Positions 52,311-62,000 of a stretch of 64,000 nt of DNA are shown here, in pieces. How positions within the stretch are numbered: the first letter of the stretch is position 1; each line of letters starts with the position of its first letter. Location: assembly GCA_003150175.1 (NCBI GenBank), contig QAKZ01000017.1, positions 6,819-70,818 of the forward strand, read 5' to 3'. A program made the position numbers and the translations under genes. The stretch is from Coriobacteriia bacterium (lineage in GTDB: Bacteria; Actinomycetota; Coriobacteriia; Coriobacteriales; Atopobiaceae). The notes under the pieces were generated by a model that ran no database searches, was not told the origin of the DNA, and saw only the letters and a program-made list of their open reading frames with translations.

Positions 52311-53421
52311 GATCCTCGACCTCCGCCATAGCTTCCTTGATCCGCGCGCTCACGCGGAGGAACTCGTCGAGCGTGGTGCACTTGTTCGCCTCTCCGCGCC
52401 AGAACGCCGCCTCGGGCATTCCCTTCAGGTACCAGTTGGCGAGGCTCCGCCCGCGCTTGAGGTGCGCCCCGCATGCGGCGAGCAGCCGCATATGGCACTC
52501 GAACGCCTCGATGCGCCGCACGAGCCCGGGGACCGTCGACTCCTTCCCAGCGAGGATCTCCCTCGCTTGCGAGAAGACCCATGGGTTCCCGTAGCTGCCC
52601 CGAGCGACCATGACGGCCGTCGCCCCGGTGTCCATGAGCATCCTCGCGGCCGCAGCCGCATCGCGGACGTCGCCGGAGCCGATCACAGGGATCGACACCG
52701 CCTCGGCGACCCTTCGCACAGTGTCCCACTCGGCCTCGCCGTGATAGAACTGGGTCGCAAAGCGCCCGTGGACGGCGACCGCCTGGGCACCGGCCGCCTC
52801 CATCCTCCGGGCGAACTCGGGCGCGAGCTCCTCGCCGTCGCGCCGGCCGCGGCGAATCTTCACCGTGACGGGCACCCCGTAGGGCTCAAGCGCGTTCACG
52901 CATGCGCGGACGAGGCTCTCCGCGAGCTCCGGGGTCTCCATGAGGGCCGCGCCCTCGCCCTTCTTTGTGACCTTCGGCACCGGGCATGCCATGTTGATGT
53001 CGATGAGCACAAGCCTTGTGCCAAGTCGTTCCGCCACGCCCTCGCACGCCTCGGAGAAGAGCTCCGGCTTCGTGCCGAAGAGCTGCACCGCGAGGTCCGG
53101 CTCGCCGTCTGCGCACTCGGTGAGCTCCCAGCTGCCGTTGCCGCCGTAGTGCAGCCCCGCGCACGAGACCATCTCGGAATAAGCGAGGTCAGCCCCGCCG
53201 GCGCGCGCCATCATGCGGTAGGCGGAATCGGTCACACCGGCCATAGGGGCCATGAGCAGCGGGTTATTTGCGAGACGCTTGGCCAAGGGGACGTCTTTGC
53301 GCCCGCCGGCGAACGCGTCGGCTGCGCCGCGGAGGCCGACCGCTGGCCCGTATGCGGCGAGGACATTAGCGGGGGTCGGCGCCGCTGCGCGCTCCGCGCC
53401 CCGTTCCTGCGACTCCCCCAC
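52291..53421 (-). CDS. dusB: tRNA-dihydrouridine synthase
   Basis: A 376-residue FMN enzyme of the Dus family. NPLLMAPMAGVTDSAYR, DINMACPVPKVTKKGEGAALM with the catalytic Cys, TVKIRRG, AVHGRF and IGSGDVRDA are present. An N-terminal extension of ~50 residues (Ala/Gly-rich) precedes the barrel. GTG 53421 overlaps the lepA stop by one base (TAGTG). The lepA-dusB-hemW arrangement suggests one transcript. Confidence 0.92.
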   Translation of the reverse strand: MGESQERGAERAAAPTPANVLAAYGPAVGLRGAADAFAGGRKDVPLAKRLANNPLLMAPMAGVTDSAYRMMARAGGADLAYSEMVSCAGLHYGGNGSWELTECADGEPDLAVQLFGTKPELFSEACEGVAERLGTRLVLIDINMACPVPKVTKKGEGAALMETPELAESLVRACVNALEPYGVPVTVKIRRGRRDGEELAPEFARRMEAAGAQAVAVHGRFATQFYHGEAEWDTVRRVAEAVSIPVIGSGDVRDAAAAARMLMDTGATAVMVARGSYGNPWVFSQAREILAGKESTVPGLVRRIEAFECHMRLLAACGAHLKRGRSLANWYLKGMPEAAFWRGEANKCTTLDEFLRVSARIKEAMAEVEDHGSYAE

Positions 53422-55232
53422 TACTCGTCGTCCACCTTGAGGACGGCGAGGAACGCCTCCTGCGGGACCTCGACGGAGCCGATGGCCTTCATGCGCTTCT
53501 TGCCCTCCTTCTGCTTCTCGAGCAGCTTGCGCTTACGGCTCACGTCGCCGCCGTAGCACTTGGCCAGGACGTCCTTGCGAACCGCCTTGACCGTGGAGCG
53601 GCTGATGATCTTGTTGCCGATCGCGCCTTGGATGGGCACCTCGAACTGCTGGCGCGGGATGATCTCCTTGAGCTTGTCGCACAGGCCGCGCGCGAGAGCA
53701 TAGGCTTTGTCTTTGTGGACGATGAACGAAAGCGCGTCCACTTCGTCGCCGGAGAGAAGGATGTCGAGCTTCACGAGGTCGCTCGTACGGTACTCGGAGA
53801 ACTCGTAGTCGAGCGACGCATAGCCCTTCGTACGGCTCTTGAGCTGGTCGAAGAAGTCGAGGATCAGCTCGGCGAGCGGGATGTCGAAGTGCATCTCGAC
53901 GGATTTCTCGGTGAGGTAGACCATGTCGCGCATCTCGCCGCGGTGCTCGATGCCGAGCTGCATGACGGCACCCGTAAACTCGGGCGGCACGATGACCTTC
54001 GCGTTGAGATAGGGCTCCTCGATGTGCTCGATGCGCGTGACGTCGGGCAGGTCCTGGGGGCTGCGGACCTCGACCATCTGACCGTCGGTGCGGTAGACGT
54101 GGTAGTCCACGGACGGCGAGGTCGCGATAAGCGAGAGGTTGAACTCGCGCTCGAGGCGCTCCTTGACGACCTCCATATGCAGCAGGCCGAGGAAACCGAC
54201 ACGGAAACCGAAGCCCAGCGCCACCGAGGTCTCCGGCTCCCAAGTGAGGGACGGGTCGTTGACGTGCAGCTTGTCGAGCGCGTCGCGCAGGTTCTCGTAG
54301 TCCTTGTTGTCGATGGGAAAGAGCCCCGTGAAGACCATCGGCTTCGCCTCGCGGTAGCCCGGCAGCGGCTCTGCGGTCGGGTTGTCGGCGTAGGTGAGGG
54401 TGTCGCCGACGCGCACGGCGTCCGGGTCCTTGAGGCCCGTGACGACGAAGCCGACCTCGCCCACGCCGAGCTCGGGCAGGAGCTGCTCGGCCGGGCGCTT
54501 GACGCCCACGCCGTCGACGAGGAAGTCGGTTCCCATCTGCATCATGCGCAGGGTCTGCCCCTTGCGGATACGCCCGTCGAACACGCGCACCGTGGCCACG
54601 ACGCCGCGGTACTCGTCGAAGTACGAGTCGAGGATGAGCGCCTTGAGCGGGGCCTCGGCGTCGCCCTCCGGGGGCGAGACGAGAAAAACAATGGCCTCGA
54701 GCAGGTCATGGATGCCCTCGCCAGTCTTGCCGGAAACGCACACCGCGTCGTCGGCGGGGATCGCGAGGTCCTCCTCGATCTCTTCCTTGACCTCGTCGGG
54801 GTGCGCCGAGGGCAGGTCGATCTTGTTGATCGCGGGGACGATGTCGAGGTTTGCGTTCATGGCCAGCGTCGCGTTCGAGACGGTCTGGGCCTCGACGCCC
54901 TGGGTCGCGTCCACGACGAGGACGGCGCCCTCGCACGCGGCGAGCGAGCGGCTGACCTCGTAGGTGAAGTCCACGTGGCCCGGGGTGTCGATCAGGTTGA
55001 ACTGATATGTCTCGCCATCGTCTGCGTCGTAGGCGACGCGCACGGCGTTGGACTTGATGGTGATGCCGCGTTCGCGCTCGATGTCCATGGTGTCCAGGAG
55101 CTGGGCCTCCATGTCGCGCTCCTCCACAGTATGGGTGAGCTCGAGGATGCGGTCCGAGATGGTCGACTTGCCGTGGTCGATGTGCGCAACAATAGAGAAG
55201 TTGCGAATATGTGAGGTGTCATAAGTAGTCAT
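53421..55232 (-). CDS. lepA: Elongation factor 4 (LepA)
   Basis: A 603-residue translational GTPase that back-translocates ribosomes. P-loop [37 protein letters not shown], and the LepA-specific C-terminus with [22 protein letters not shown] are present. The ATG at 55232 ([11 protein letters not shown]) fits the family; ATG 55244 is an alternative. Neither has a ribosome site. A TATGAT lies so that transcripts would start near 55232, so it could be leaderless. Confidence 0.96.
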   Translation of the reverse strand: MTTYDTSHIRNFSIVAHIDHGKSTISDRILELTHTVEERDMEAQLLDTMDIERERGITIKSNAVRVAYDADDGETYQFNLIDTPGHVDFTYEVSRSLAACEGAVLVVDATQGVEAQTVSNATLAMNANLDIVPAINKIDLPSAHPDEVKEEIEEDLAIPADDAVCVSGKTGEGIHDLLEAIVFLVSPPEGDAEAPLKALILDSYFDEYRGVVATVRVFDGRIRKGQTLRMMQMGTDFLVDGVGVKRPAEQLLPELGVGEVGFVVTGLKDPDAVRVGDTLTYADNPTAEPLPGYREAKPMVFTGLFPIDNKDYENLRDALDKLHVNDPSLTWEPETSVALGFGFRVGFLGLLHMEVVKERLEREFNLSLIATSPSVDYHVYRTDGQMVEVRSPQDLPDVTRIEHIEEPYLNAKVIVPPEFTGAVMQLGIEHRGEMRDMVYLTEKSVEMHFDIPLAELILDFFDQLKSRTKGYASLDYEFSEYRTSDLVKLDILLSGDEVDALSFIVHKDKAYALARGLCDKLKEIIPRQQFEVPIQGAIGNKIISRSTVKAVRKDVLAKCYGGDVSRKRKLLEKQKEGKKRMKAIGSVEVPQEAFLAVLKVDDE

Positions 55233-55239
55233 AGATTGA

Positions 55240-55272
55240 ATCATAGCGAAGTCGCCGGCTTCATGCTATACT
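55240..55272. promoter_or_regulatory. Divergent -10 elements for lepA and rpsT
   Basis: Minus-strand TATGAT (55245-55240) precedes lepA; plus-strand TATACT (55267-55272) precedes rpsT by about 90 bases. They are 21 bases apart. Neither has a good -35 at normal spacing. Confidence 0.35.
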
Positions 55273-55362
55273 CGCGAAGTTGACCTCGCCGTGTCAGGGT
55301 TCGAAACCCCCACAATCGAGCCCACAAGAGGCCTCAGTATTTGTAATCGAAAGGAACCGCAC

Positions 55363-55626
55363 GTGGCTAACATCAAGTCGCAGAAGAAGCGCATCATCAC
55401 CGCCGAGAAGGCTCGCGTCCGCAACCGCGCAGTCCGCTCCGAGCTGAAGACCGCCGTCAAGGCCGTCAAGACCGCCGTCGATGCCAAGGACGTCGAGGCC
55501 GCCCAGACCGCCGCCAACAAGGCCGGCCGTCTGCTGGACAAGGCCGCTTCCAAGGGCATCATCCACAAGAACCAGGCCGCCCAGCGCAAGTCCGGCGTCC
55601 AGAAGATGGTCAACACCATCAAGTAA
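55363..55626 (+). CDS. rpsT: 30S ribosomal protein S20 (bS20)
   Basis: An 87-residue, very basic protein: MANIKSQKKRIITAEKARVRNRA at the start and IIHKNQAAQRKSGVQKMVNTI at the end, typical bS20. It starts with GTG at 55363, AAAGGA upstream by eight bases. Non-ATG starts are known for this gene in other bacteria where they support autoregulation. It is a single-gene unit with promoter and terminator, divergent from lepA. Confidence 0.97.
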   Translation: MANIKSQKKRIITAEKARVRNRAVRSELKTAVKAVKTAVDAKDVEAAQTAANKAGRLLDKAASKGIIHKNQAAQRKSGVQKMVNTIK

Positions 55627-55652
55627 CTTCTTCTCCGACATACGGATGAGTT

Positions 55653-55686
55653 AAAGACCCCAGGGTGCTGCCCGGGGTCTTTTTTT
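55653..55686 (+). terminator. Terminator after rpsT
   Basis: Stem AAAGACCCC/GGGGTCTTT with an inner GGG-TGCTG-CCC hairpin and one-base bulge, followed by a run of T. It lies 26 bases after the rpsT stop; holA converges from the other side. Confidence 0.9.
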
Positions 55687-55742
55687 GTGCGTATAAGCAA
55701 GCACGGGAAGTTCATGCCACCCCAGCGTCACATCACAGAGAG

Positions 55743-56705
55743 CTACCGCCCGCAGACGGAGACCACCAGGCGTGTGAGGGTCGCCCGCTCGTCTGCGCCG
55801 GACTTGAGCGCCGCGTCGGCGTCGGCGCACTCGGAAAGGAGCCGCTCGAGCTCCCCGTCGCTGAAGTTACGCGCCCACCGGCCGAGATTGCGGACCTGCC
55901 ATTCCTGCTTCTTGAGCTCCTTTGCCACCATGCCGCCCTCGCCGCGGGCGCCGAGGCTCCGTGCACAGATAAGCTCGCGCACGCGCCCGCAGATGAGCGA
56001 GCAAAGACCGATCGCAGAGCCCCCGTCGAGCAGGCGAAGGAGCTGCAGGCTGCGCCCGAGGTCGCGCTGCGACAGCCGGTCGAGGAATTCCCACGGCTTG
56101 ACCTCGGCCACGCGGGCAACGTTGGCCTCCACGAGCTCCCTCGTGACATTGCCGCCGCCGCCCAGAAGCGCGCTCAGGCTCGCGAGCTGGGTGTCGAGCA
56201 TCGTGGAGGACTCCCCCACGCGCGCCGTGAGCTCGCTCGCCGCGTCGGATGCGATGGTGAGGTTGTGGGCGCGCGCGAGCTTCTGCACGTAGGGAAGAAG
56301 ATCGCGGCCCTTCTTTGCGGAGCAGTCGATGATGGCCTTGGGGCCGACTTTGGCCAAGGCTTTGTACAAGCGCGTCGTCTTCGCCAGGGTCATCGCCGTG
56401 ACGCAGAGCGTGCAGGCCTCGTTCGGGTTCCCGAGATACTTTATGATCGCCTCGGAGACGGGCTTGGGGAGCTTGTCGGCGCCCTCGAGCACGACGATGC
56501 GCCGGTCGGCGCCCATGGGAAGCGTGTTCAGGGACGAGACGAGCGCCTGCGGCTCGAGGTCGGGCGTAGCCTCGATCTCCTCCAGGTTGAAGGCCTCGAA
56601 GGGGCCGGCGGCGCGGGCCTTGAGCCGCGCGACGGTCTCTTTGCGCTTGAGTTCGTCCGGGCCGACGGCGAGGTAGGCCGGGAGCAGCTGGGGGCTTTGC
56701 GCCAT
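55743..56705 (-). CDS. holA: DNA polymerase III subunit delta
   Basis: A 320-residue clamp-loader subunit. Recognised by length, the AYLAVGPDELKRKETVARL N-terminus, NTLPMGADRRIVVLEGADKL, IIDCSAKKGRDLLPYV, AASELTARVGESSTML and the C-terminal helical domain with LRLLDGG. The delta subunit binds the sliding clamp and opens it. ATG 56705 follows AAAGGAAAACC. It lies after comEC, a frequent comEC-holA neighbour pair. Confidence 0.93.
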   Translation of the reverse strand: MAQSPQLLPAYLAVGPDELKRKETVARLKARAAGPFEAFNLEEIEATPDLEPQALVSSLNTLPMGADRRIVVLEGADKLPKPVSEAIIKYLGNPNEACTLCVTAMTLAKTTRLYKALAKVGPKAIIDCSAKKGRDLLPYVQKLARAHNLTIASDAASELTARVGESSTMLDTQLASLSALLGGGGNVTRELVEANVARVAEVKPWEFLDRLSQRDLGRSLQLLRLLDGGSAIGLCSLICGRVRELICARSLGARGEGGMVAKELKKQEWQVRNLGRWARNFSDGELERLLSECADADAALKSGADERATLTRLVVSVCGR

Positions 56706-56866
56706 GGTTTTCCTTTCTCGTGGGTACACATCATACCCCTTGCCACCCAGGGCACCGAGAAGCTACAATTCAGGACAGGCGGCGAACCCATTGGGCGGGT
56801 TGGCACGCCTCCTTTTCTCACGTTTTTAGCGTGTGGGGCGGCCGTCCTTTCCAAATAGAAGGGCGG

Positions 56867-56944
56867 CTACTTCTTTATCTCGATGCCGAGCCTAATGGCG
56901 GCCAGCACGAGCGCGATAAGTGCGATCACGTCCGATAAATCCAT
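56867..56944 (-). CDS. 25-residue hydrophobic peptide (possible holin-like/type I toxin)
   Basis: MDLSDVIALIALVLAAIRLG followed by IEIKK: a short membrane helix with a charged C-terminus. The ATG follows AGGGGGTGG by a normal spacing. Such tiny membrane peptides occur as type I toxin or holin-like genes in Gram-positive bacteria, but at 25 residues the gene call rests only on start, ribosome site and hydropathy. It lies between comEC and holA in a 319-base gap (56706-57024) that otherwise holds no gene. Its neighbourhood shows no obvious antitoxin RNA. Confidence 0.45.
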   Translation of the reverse strand: MDLSDVIALIALVLAAIRLGIEIKK

Positions 56945-57024
56945 AGACACCACCCCCTCGATCACTCGGGGAGGCGCCGCCGTCTGCCCTGGGTCGCAGC
57001 TTCTCGGGCTAGCGCTTAAATGCG

Positions 57025-59466
57025 CTATTCGACTGTCAACGTCCTCTTCTGCGCCGAGACGACCGGGCCGGAAGCCCCCGGCTCGACCGTCACATCACCT
57101 GCGTCGATGGTGCACAGAAACCTCGTGCCCGCCGCCTCCAGGGCCTCGATGCACTCGGCCCTCGGGTGCCCGTAGCGGTTGCCCTCCCCCGCGCTCGCCA
57201 CGGCGGCCTCAGCCGCGAGCTGCGCAGCCTGGCTCTCGTCCACGGAGACCGCCGAGCCGTGATGGCCGACCTTGAGAAAGTCGATGTCCCCGACGTCCCC
57301 CGCCGCGAGGACCTGCCCCAGCTGCTCCCCCTCCGCGTCGCCGGTCAAAAGCGCTTGGAGGCTCCTCCCACCCTTCGAGAACCCGACCCGGAGCACGACC
57401 GAGTCCCCGTTGCCGTCCTCCCCGGACACGGGCTCACGCGGCCACACGACGCGAGCAAGAAACCCGCCGCAGGTCAGCGCGTCGCCGTAGACGAGCTCAA
57501 CCGGCCCATGCCCGCAGAGGCGCTCGATTGCGGACGCGAGCTCAGGCGTCATGAGGCTCGCGACCCCCTTCGCCAAATAGACGTCGCCTACCGTCACGAT
57601 TCCCTGAAGGTCATCGAGCCCGCCGACATGGTCCTGGTCGAGATGCGTGAGGACCACGGCATCTAGGTGCGAGACGTGGTTCCTCGCAAGGGCGGAGGCG
57701 ACCTCGTCGTCGAGCCCTGCGTCGACCATGAGGGAAGACGAGCCGTCCGTCAGGAGGATCGCGTCGGCCTGCCCGACGTCCATGACGCAGATCCTCGCAG
57801 GGGCGAAGAAGCGCCACCGAACAAACGAAGAGAAGGTCAAAAAGCAAATTACTCCACCGACAGCAAAGAGGCGCCATCTGGTGACGCGAGGCCATGCGAT
57901 GAGCAGGAGAGCCGCGAGCACGAGGAGCAACGCGCCCATGGCGCCGGCATCGCCCCCGAGGACGACGCGCGCATGGGGCAGCCCCGCAAAGAGCTCGACC
58001 ACCGCGATGAAAACGCGGCCCAGAACATCGAAGGCAGCGAGAAGCGCGCTTTGCGTCAGGGGCACCGGGCAGGCGAGGGCACACAGGAGCCCGAGCGACA
58101 CCAGCGGGCCGAAGAGGACCGAGAGCGGGACGTTCGCGAGAGGTGCCACGACCGAGAGCTCCCCGAACGCCGATGCTGTGAGGGGTAGGGACACCGCCTG
58201 GCAGACCAGCGTGAGCGCCAGCACATCGGTGGCTCCCGTCAAAAGGCCCCTCATAGGCCCTTTGAGCGGCCTCGGCACCCATCTGGGAGGTCTGGGGCGC
58301 CCGAGCGCCACGATGACAACGTGCTTGGCATAACCGCCGAACAACGCGATCCCCGCGACGCAGGAGACCGAGAGCAGAAAGCCGAGCTGCCCGCTCACGG
58401 TCGGGTCGGCGAGCGCCATGGCGAGCCCCACGAGGCTCACGGCGGAAAGCGAATGACCCCGCCTTCCGGCGAGCCTCGCCCCTTGGGAGACGAGCGACAT
58501 GAGCCAGCCCCGGACCGCGGAGGGAGGCGCCCCGCATAGGACGACGAAGACGGCGGTAACGCCGAGGAGCATGACGAGCCTTCCTTCCTCGCGCAACGGT
58601 GTGCGCTGAAGAGCCGCCGCGATGAAGGCGGATATGACGACCAGGTGCGCCCCGGAGACCGCGAGCATATGAGAGGCCCCCGCGGCGCTGAACTCCTCGT
58701 CGAGCCCGAGGGCCTTGAGGTCGGGGGAATACCCGCACAGGAGCCCCTCGAGCAGGGCGCGCGCAGCCTCGTTGCCCGCGGTGGCGCCCGCTGCATCGCC
58801 GAGCTCCGAACCACGATCGCCCTCGTCGCTCGCGGCTCCCGCCGTGAACGACCCGAGCACAACCCGCCTCACGCGCAGGATCGCCCCGTAGGCGCCCCGC
58901 GCTTCTTCCGACCCGAGGACCCGAAGCGCCTTCACAGATCCGCAGATTCCCTGCATACGATTGCTCGTGCCGCGCTCGTCGGCGCTGTTCGGGGTGAACC
59001 TGCCTACCACGCGGGCCCTGACTCCACGATGAAGCCGCTCGGGGCTGGAGAGCCACACCCCCGCGGCCTCCCCTGCCCCGGAGACACCCTTAGCGCGCCC
59101 GCGCCAGCCCGAGTCGCTCGGGGACATGTCCGCCTCGATCTCGAATTCCCAGGCAGAGACCGGCGAGGACCCGAGCTCCTCTGCGGCAGACGCTACGCGT
59201 GCACCTGCCGCGGACCCGAGCAGGGCCCCTAAGGAGCCGACGAGCACCACAACCGCCACAGCCATGTCGACCTGCGGCCCGCGCGCCCGCGCGACCGCGA
59301 GCGCGAGAAGCCCTCCGCAGCAGCTGGCAAGAAGGCCGGCGACGAGCATATCCCCCATCCCCCATGAGAACCTGAGCGCGAGGCGTTCCATGGCGATGAC
59401 GGAGGCGAGGCAGTAGAAGGACAACGGGATCGCAGGCCTCGGCGGGAGCGGGACCTCCTTAAACAC
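57025..59466 (-). CDS. comEC: Competence protein ComEC/Rec2 with metallo-beta-lactamase domain
   Basis: An 813-residue membrane channel for DNA uptake. Hydrophobic N-terminal segments are followed by the competence domain with LLCGYSPDLKALGLDEEFSA and HMLAVSGAHLVV, many membrane helices, and a C-terminal MBL-like domain with VMDVGQADAILL, LTHLDQDHVGGLDDL and KVGHHGS. GTG 59466 overlaps comEA by eight bases and has AAGGA eight bases upstream; the strong AAGGAGG after it lacks a start at proper distance. The metal motif HxDxDH is intact. comEA-comEC alone suggests possible natural transformation; other com genes are not in the window. Confidence 0.93.
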   Translation of the reverse strand: MFKEVPLPPRPAIPLSFYCLASVIAMERLALRFSWGMGDMLVAGLLASCCGGLLALAVARARGPQVDMAVAVVVLVGSLGALLGSAAGARVASAAEELGSSPVSAWEFEIEADMSPSDSGWRGRAKGVSGAGEAAGVWLSSPERLHRGVRARVVGRFTPNSADERGTSNRMQGICGSVKALRVLGSEEARGAYGAILRVRRVVLGSFTAGAASDEGDRGSELGDAAGATAGNEAARALLEGLLCGYSPDLKALGLDEEFSAAGASHMLAVSGAHLVVISAFIAAALQRTPLREEGRLVMLLGVTAVFVVLCGAPPSAVRGWLMSLVSQGARLAGRRGHSLSAVSLVGLAMALADPTVSGQLGFLLSVSCVAGIALFGGYAKHVVIVALGRPRPPRWVPRPLKGPMRGLLTGATDVLALTLVCQAVSLPLTASAFGELSVVAPLANVPLSVLFGPLVSLGLLCALACPVPLTQSALLAAFDVLGRVFIAVVELFAGLPHARVVLGGDAGAMGALLLVLAALLLIAWPRVTRWRLFAVGGVICFLTFSSFVRWRFFAPARICVMDVGQADAILLTDGSSSLMVDAGLDDEVASALARNHVSHLDAVVLTHLDQDHVGGLDDLQGIVTVGDVYLAKGVASLMTPELASAIERLCGHGPVELVYGDALTCGGFLARVVWPREPVSGEDGNGDSVVLRVGFSKGGRSLQALLTGDAEGEQLGQVLAAGDVGDIDFLKVGHHGSAVSVDESQAAQLAAEAAVASAGEGNRYGHPRAECIEALEAAGTRFLCTIDAGDVTVEPGASGPVVSAQKRTLTVE

Positions 59467-60184
59467 AGATGTGGTCCTTGATCTTGGCGAACTTCTTCTC
59501 ACCGATGCCCGAGACACGCATCAGGTCCTCGGGCGAGGTGAATGGGCCCTTTGACTCCCTGTCCTCGATGATCGCCGCTGCCGTCGCTTCCCCGACGCCC
59601 GAGAGCACCTGGAGCTCCGATGAGGTCGCGGAATTGATGTTCACGAGCCCGCCTTGAGGGGAGCCGGCGCCCTGAGCCGCGCTTCCCTGGGCCGCCGCCC
59701 CGTCATCAGCAGATTGCGCGGGGGCGTGCGTCTCCTCCGCGGTCGGGATGTGGACCTTGGCACCATCGGACACGGGAGCCGCCAAATTGGTCGTCGACGT
59801 GTCAGCACCCTCGGCAAGCCCGCCGGCTGCTTGGACAGCGTCATTCACCCTCGACCCAGCGGGGACCGCGTACACGCCCGGTGCCGCGACGGCGCCGTCT
59901 ATGTGGACGACCAGGGGCTCGGAGTCATTGTCCGAATCCGAGGGGTTCTCGCATGGCGTCGCTCCCTGCCCGCCGGCGTCCTTGGCCGAGCCGCCGGGCT
60001 CCTCTTGGGCCACTCGCTCGATCTCCACGCCCCGCGGTGCTCCAAGAGCGAAGTAGCCGACGCCCGCGACGACGACGCAGAGCGCGACGAGCACGATGGC
60101 CGCCGCGCGCCCTCCCGTAACGCCGAACCGCCTCGCGAGCCTGCGGGCCTTCTGCCCGGCACCGATCCTCGACCTCTGCGCCAT
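59459..60184 (-). CDS. comEA: Competence protein ComEA (SLBB and helix-hairpin-helix DNA receptor)
   Basis: A 241-residue single-pass protein. One membrane segment at about 36-55 (AAAIVLVALCVVVAGVGYFA), an SLBB domain with VHIDGAVAAPGVYAVPAGSRV, an Ala/Gln/Gly-rich linker and a C-terminal double HhH (VNINSATSSELQVLSGVGEA, LMRVSGIGEKKFAKI). It binds DNA outside the membrane and hands it to ComEC. ATG 60184 has GGAGG eight bases before it; the upstream ATG 60208 is less well placed. Confidence 0.94.
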   Translation of the reverse strand: MAQRSRIGAGQKARRLARRFGVTGGRAAAIVLVALCVVVAGVGYFALGAPRGVEIERVAQEEPGGSAKDAGGQGATPCENPSDSDNDSEPLVVHIDGAVAAPGVYAVPAGSRVNDAVQAAGGLAEGADTSTTNLAAPVSDGAKVHIPTAEETHAPAQSADDGAAAQGSAAQGAGSPQGGLVNINSATSSELQVLSGVGEATAAAIIEDRESKGPFTSPEDLMRVSGIGEKKFAKIKDHICV

Positions 60185-60346
60185 ATACCCCACCTCCTGG
60201 CCCCTCATCTTGGGGCCGTGGGGCCACAGGCAGGCGTCGAGGCGGCGAATTCGATGCGCCCTTCTTGCCCCTAGCTACCAGGAATCTAACGGCAATCTGC
60301 AGGGTTTTCGACAATGCCGAGCTACCCAATGCGCGCACCGAGGCCG

Positions 60347-60389
60347 GAAGAAACGCGCGGCCGCCCGGAATCCCGGGACGGCCGCGCGT
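60347..60389 (-). terminator. Hairpin terminator downstream of thiI
   Basis: 16-pair GC-rich stem ACGCGCGGCCG-CCCGG / CCGGG-A-CGGCCGCGCGT with loop AATC, one-base bulge, then TTTCTT on the minus strand. It lies 66 bases after the thiI stop and about 160 bases before comEA. Confidence 0.6.
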
Positions 60390-60455
60390 CCGCACACATC
60401 TTCTTCATACGCAGGGCACCCGGCAAAACCGGGAAGCCCAAAGGAGGAGCAGTCC

Positions 60456-61712
60456 CTACTCCCCGGCCTTCTCCTTCTCGAGCGCGGGCCCGAGCTCGGA
60501 GTGATGGGCGCGGAGCCTGCCGCGCGGGGCGTGGTAGCTCGGGCACTGGCTGAAGTCCTTGTACTCGATGTTCGCCACGAGGTCCTCGAGCATGCCAGCG
60601 TGGTCGAAGCTCTCCCAGGCGTCGTGCACCTGGTCCAGGCGCGCATGCGTCTCGGGGCGGCGGGGCATAAAGAGCGTGCAGCAGTCGGGCGCCGTCTGGC
60701 ACGAGATGTCGTAGGTGCCGATCTCCTGCGCGCGGCGGATGATCTCCTGCTTGTCCGAGCCAATGAGCGGGCGCAGGACGGGGATGCCCACGCACTCATC
60801 GACGGCCCAGATGTTCTCGAGCGTCTGAGAGGCCACCTGCCCCAACGACTCTCCGGTGACGAGCGCCTTGGCGCCCTCGAGGGCGGCCACGCGCTCGGCG
60901 ACCTGGAACATGAGGCGCCGGTACATGATGATGCGCAGGCTCTGGGGCACCGCGAGCGAGATCTCGCGCTGCTTGTCGCCGAAGGGGCACACGTAGAGGC
61001 GGCCGACGACGCCGGAGGGCGCGAGCGCCTCGACGATGTCCTGGCAGAGCCACTCGCTCGTGTCCGACGTCTGGGGACGGCCCGAGAAGTGCACGGGGAT
61101 GCATGTGGCGCCGCGACGGCCGACCATCCAGGTGGCCACCGGGGAGTCGAAGCCGCTGGAGAGCAGCGTCACGACCTTGCCGGCGGTGCCGACGGGCAGG
61201 CCGCCCACACCGGGCGCCGAGGCGGCGTAGACGTAGGTGGAGCCCTGCACCACATGGACCACGACGGTGACGTCGGGATTGTGGACGTCGACCTTCTTTT
61301 CGGGGAAGGCCTCGCAGAGGGCGGAGCCCACGAGCTGGTTCATCTCGAGCGTGTGGCGCTCGTAGGTGGTGGAGCTGCGGCGAGCGTGCACCTTGAAGCT
61401 GTGGAAGTCGCCGGCCTCGCCGAGGGCGCGGACGGCGGCGGCGATGAACTCCTGCTCGTCGAGGCCGCACTTGTACGCCAGCGAGACGCGCGCCACGCCG
61501 GGCACGCGCCTGATGGCGGCCGCCATGGCCTCGGAGGCCTCGCGGTCCTCGGACTCGACGACGACGTAGCCCGAGATGCGCTGGATGTTGCGCACCTCGA
61601 AGCCGCGAAGCGCCCTATGCAGGTTGGTCACGAGCTGGTTCTCAAAGGTCGAGCGGTTCTTGCCCTTGAGGCCGATCTCGTGGTAGTGAACGAGGCAGAG
61701 TCTCTCGGTCAT
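60456..61712 (-). CDS. thiI: tRNA 4-thiouridine synthase ThiI
   Basis: A 418-residue sulfurtransferase for s4U8 in tRNA (and in some organisms thiazole). N-terminal ferredoxin-like and THUMP domains (to about 165), then the PP-loop LLSSGFDSPVATWM near 190 (usually SGGIDSP) and TGESLGQVASQTLENI. There is no C-terminal rhodanese domain; the two-domain form is common outside enterobacteria. CPSY at the end is not the rhodanese site. It starts three bases after the rpoZ stop. Confidence 0.93.
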   Translation of the reverse strand: MTERLCLVHYHEIGLKGKNRSTFENQLVTNLHRALRGFEVRNIQRISGYVVVESEDREASEAMAAAIRRVPGVARVSLAYKCGLDEQEFIAAAVRALGEAGDFHSFKVHARRSSTTYERHTLEMNQLVGSALCEAFPEKKVDVHNPDVTVVVHVVQGSTYVYAASAPGVGGLPVGTAGKVVTLLSSGFDSPVATWMVGRRGATCIPVHFSGRPQTSDTSEWLCQDIVEALAPSGVVGRLYVCPFGDKQREISLAVPQSLRIIMYRRLMFQVAERVAALEGAKALVTGESLGQVASQTLENIWAVDECVGIPVLRPLIGSDKQEIIRRAQEIGTYDISCQTAPDCCTLFMPRRPETHARLDQVHDAWESFDHAGMLEDLVANIEYKDFSQCPSYHAPRGRLRAHHSELGPALEKEKAGE

Positions 61713-61715
61713 GGC

Positions 61716-62000
61716 TTAAATGGCGATCGTGTTGGCGCCCTTGATGTCCTCGTCAAACTCGTCCTTGACGAAGCCGAGGGTGCCGGACTCGATCTCCTCC
61801 ATGGCGATGGAGACGGTGTCCTCGCCGGAAACGACGGTGGTGATGTCGTCGAAGTCCTGGATGGCGGTAACGCGCAGGTGCTGCCCGCGGATCATGTTGT
61901 TGATGTCGCAGGCGCGCTTGGACGCGAGGGAGCAAAGCAGGAACGGGTTGTGCTCGGTCTTCTCGAGCAGGGTGTCGATGCTGGGCTTAGTGACGGACAT
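61716..62000 (-). CDS. rpoZ: DNA-directed RNA polymerase subunit omega
   Basis: A 94-residue omega subunit: SIDTLLEKTEHNPFLLCSLASKRACDINNM with the conserved K-R-A-x-x-I motif. Omega aids RNA polymerase assembly. Its acidic C-terminus (DEFDEDIKG) is typical. ATG 62000 directly abuts the gmk stop, the standard gmk-rpoZ pairing. Confidence 0.95.
   Translation of the reverse strand: MSVTKPSIDTLLEKTEHNPFLLCSLASKRACDINNMIRGQHLRVTAIQDFDDITTVVSGEDTVSIAMEEIESGTLGFVKDEFDEDIKGANTIAI

Noticed and set aside
55288-55320. tRNA T-arm-like GGGTTCGAAACCC upstream of rpsT
   Set aside because: No acceptor, D or anticodon arm can be folded around it; lies in the rpsT leader.
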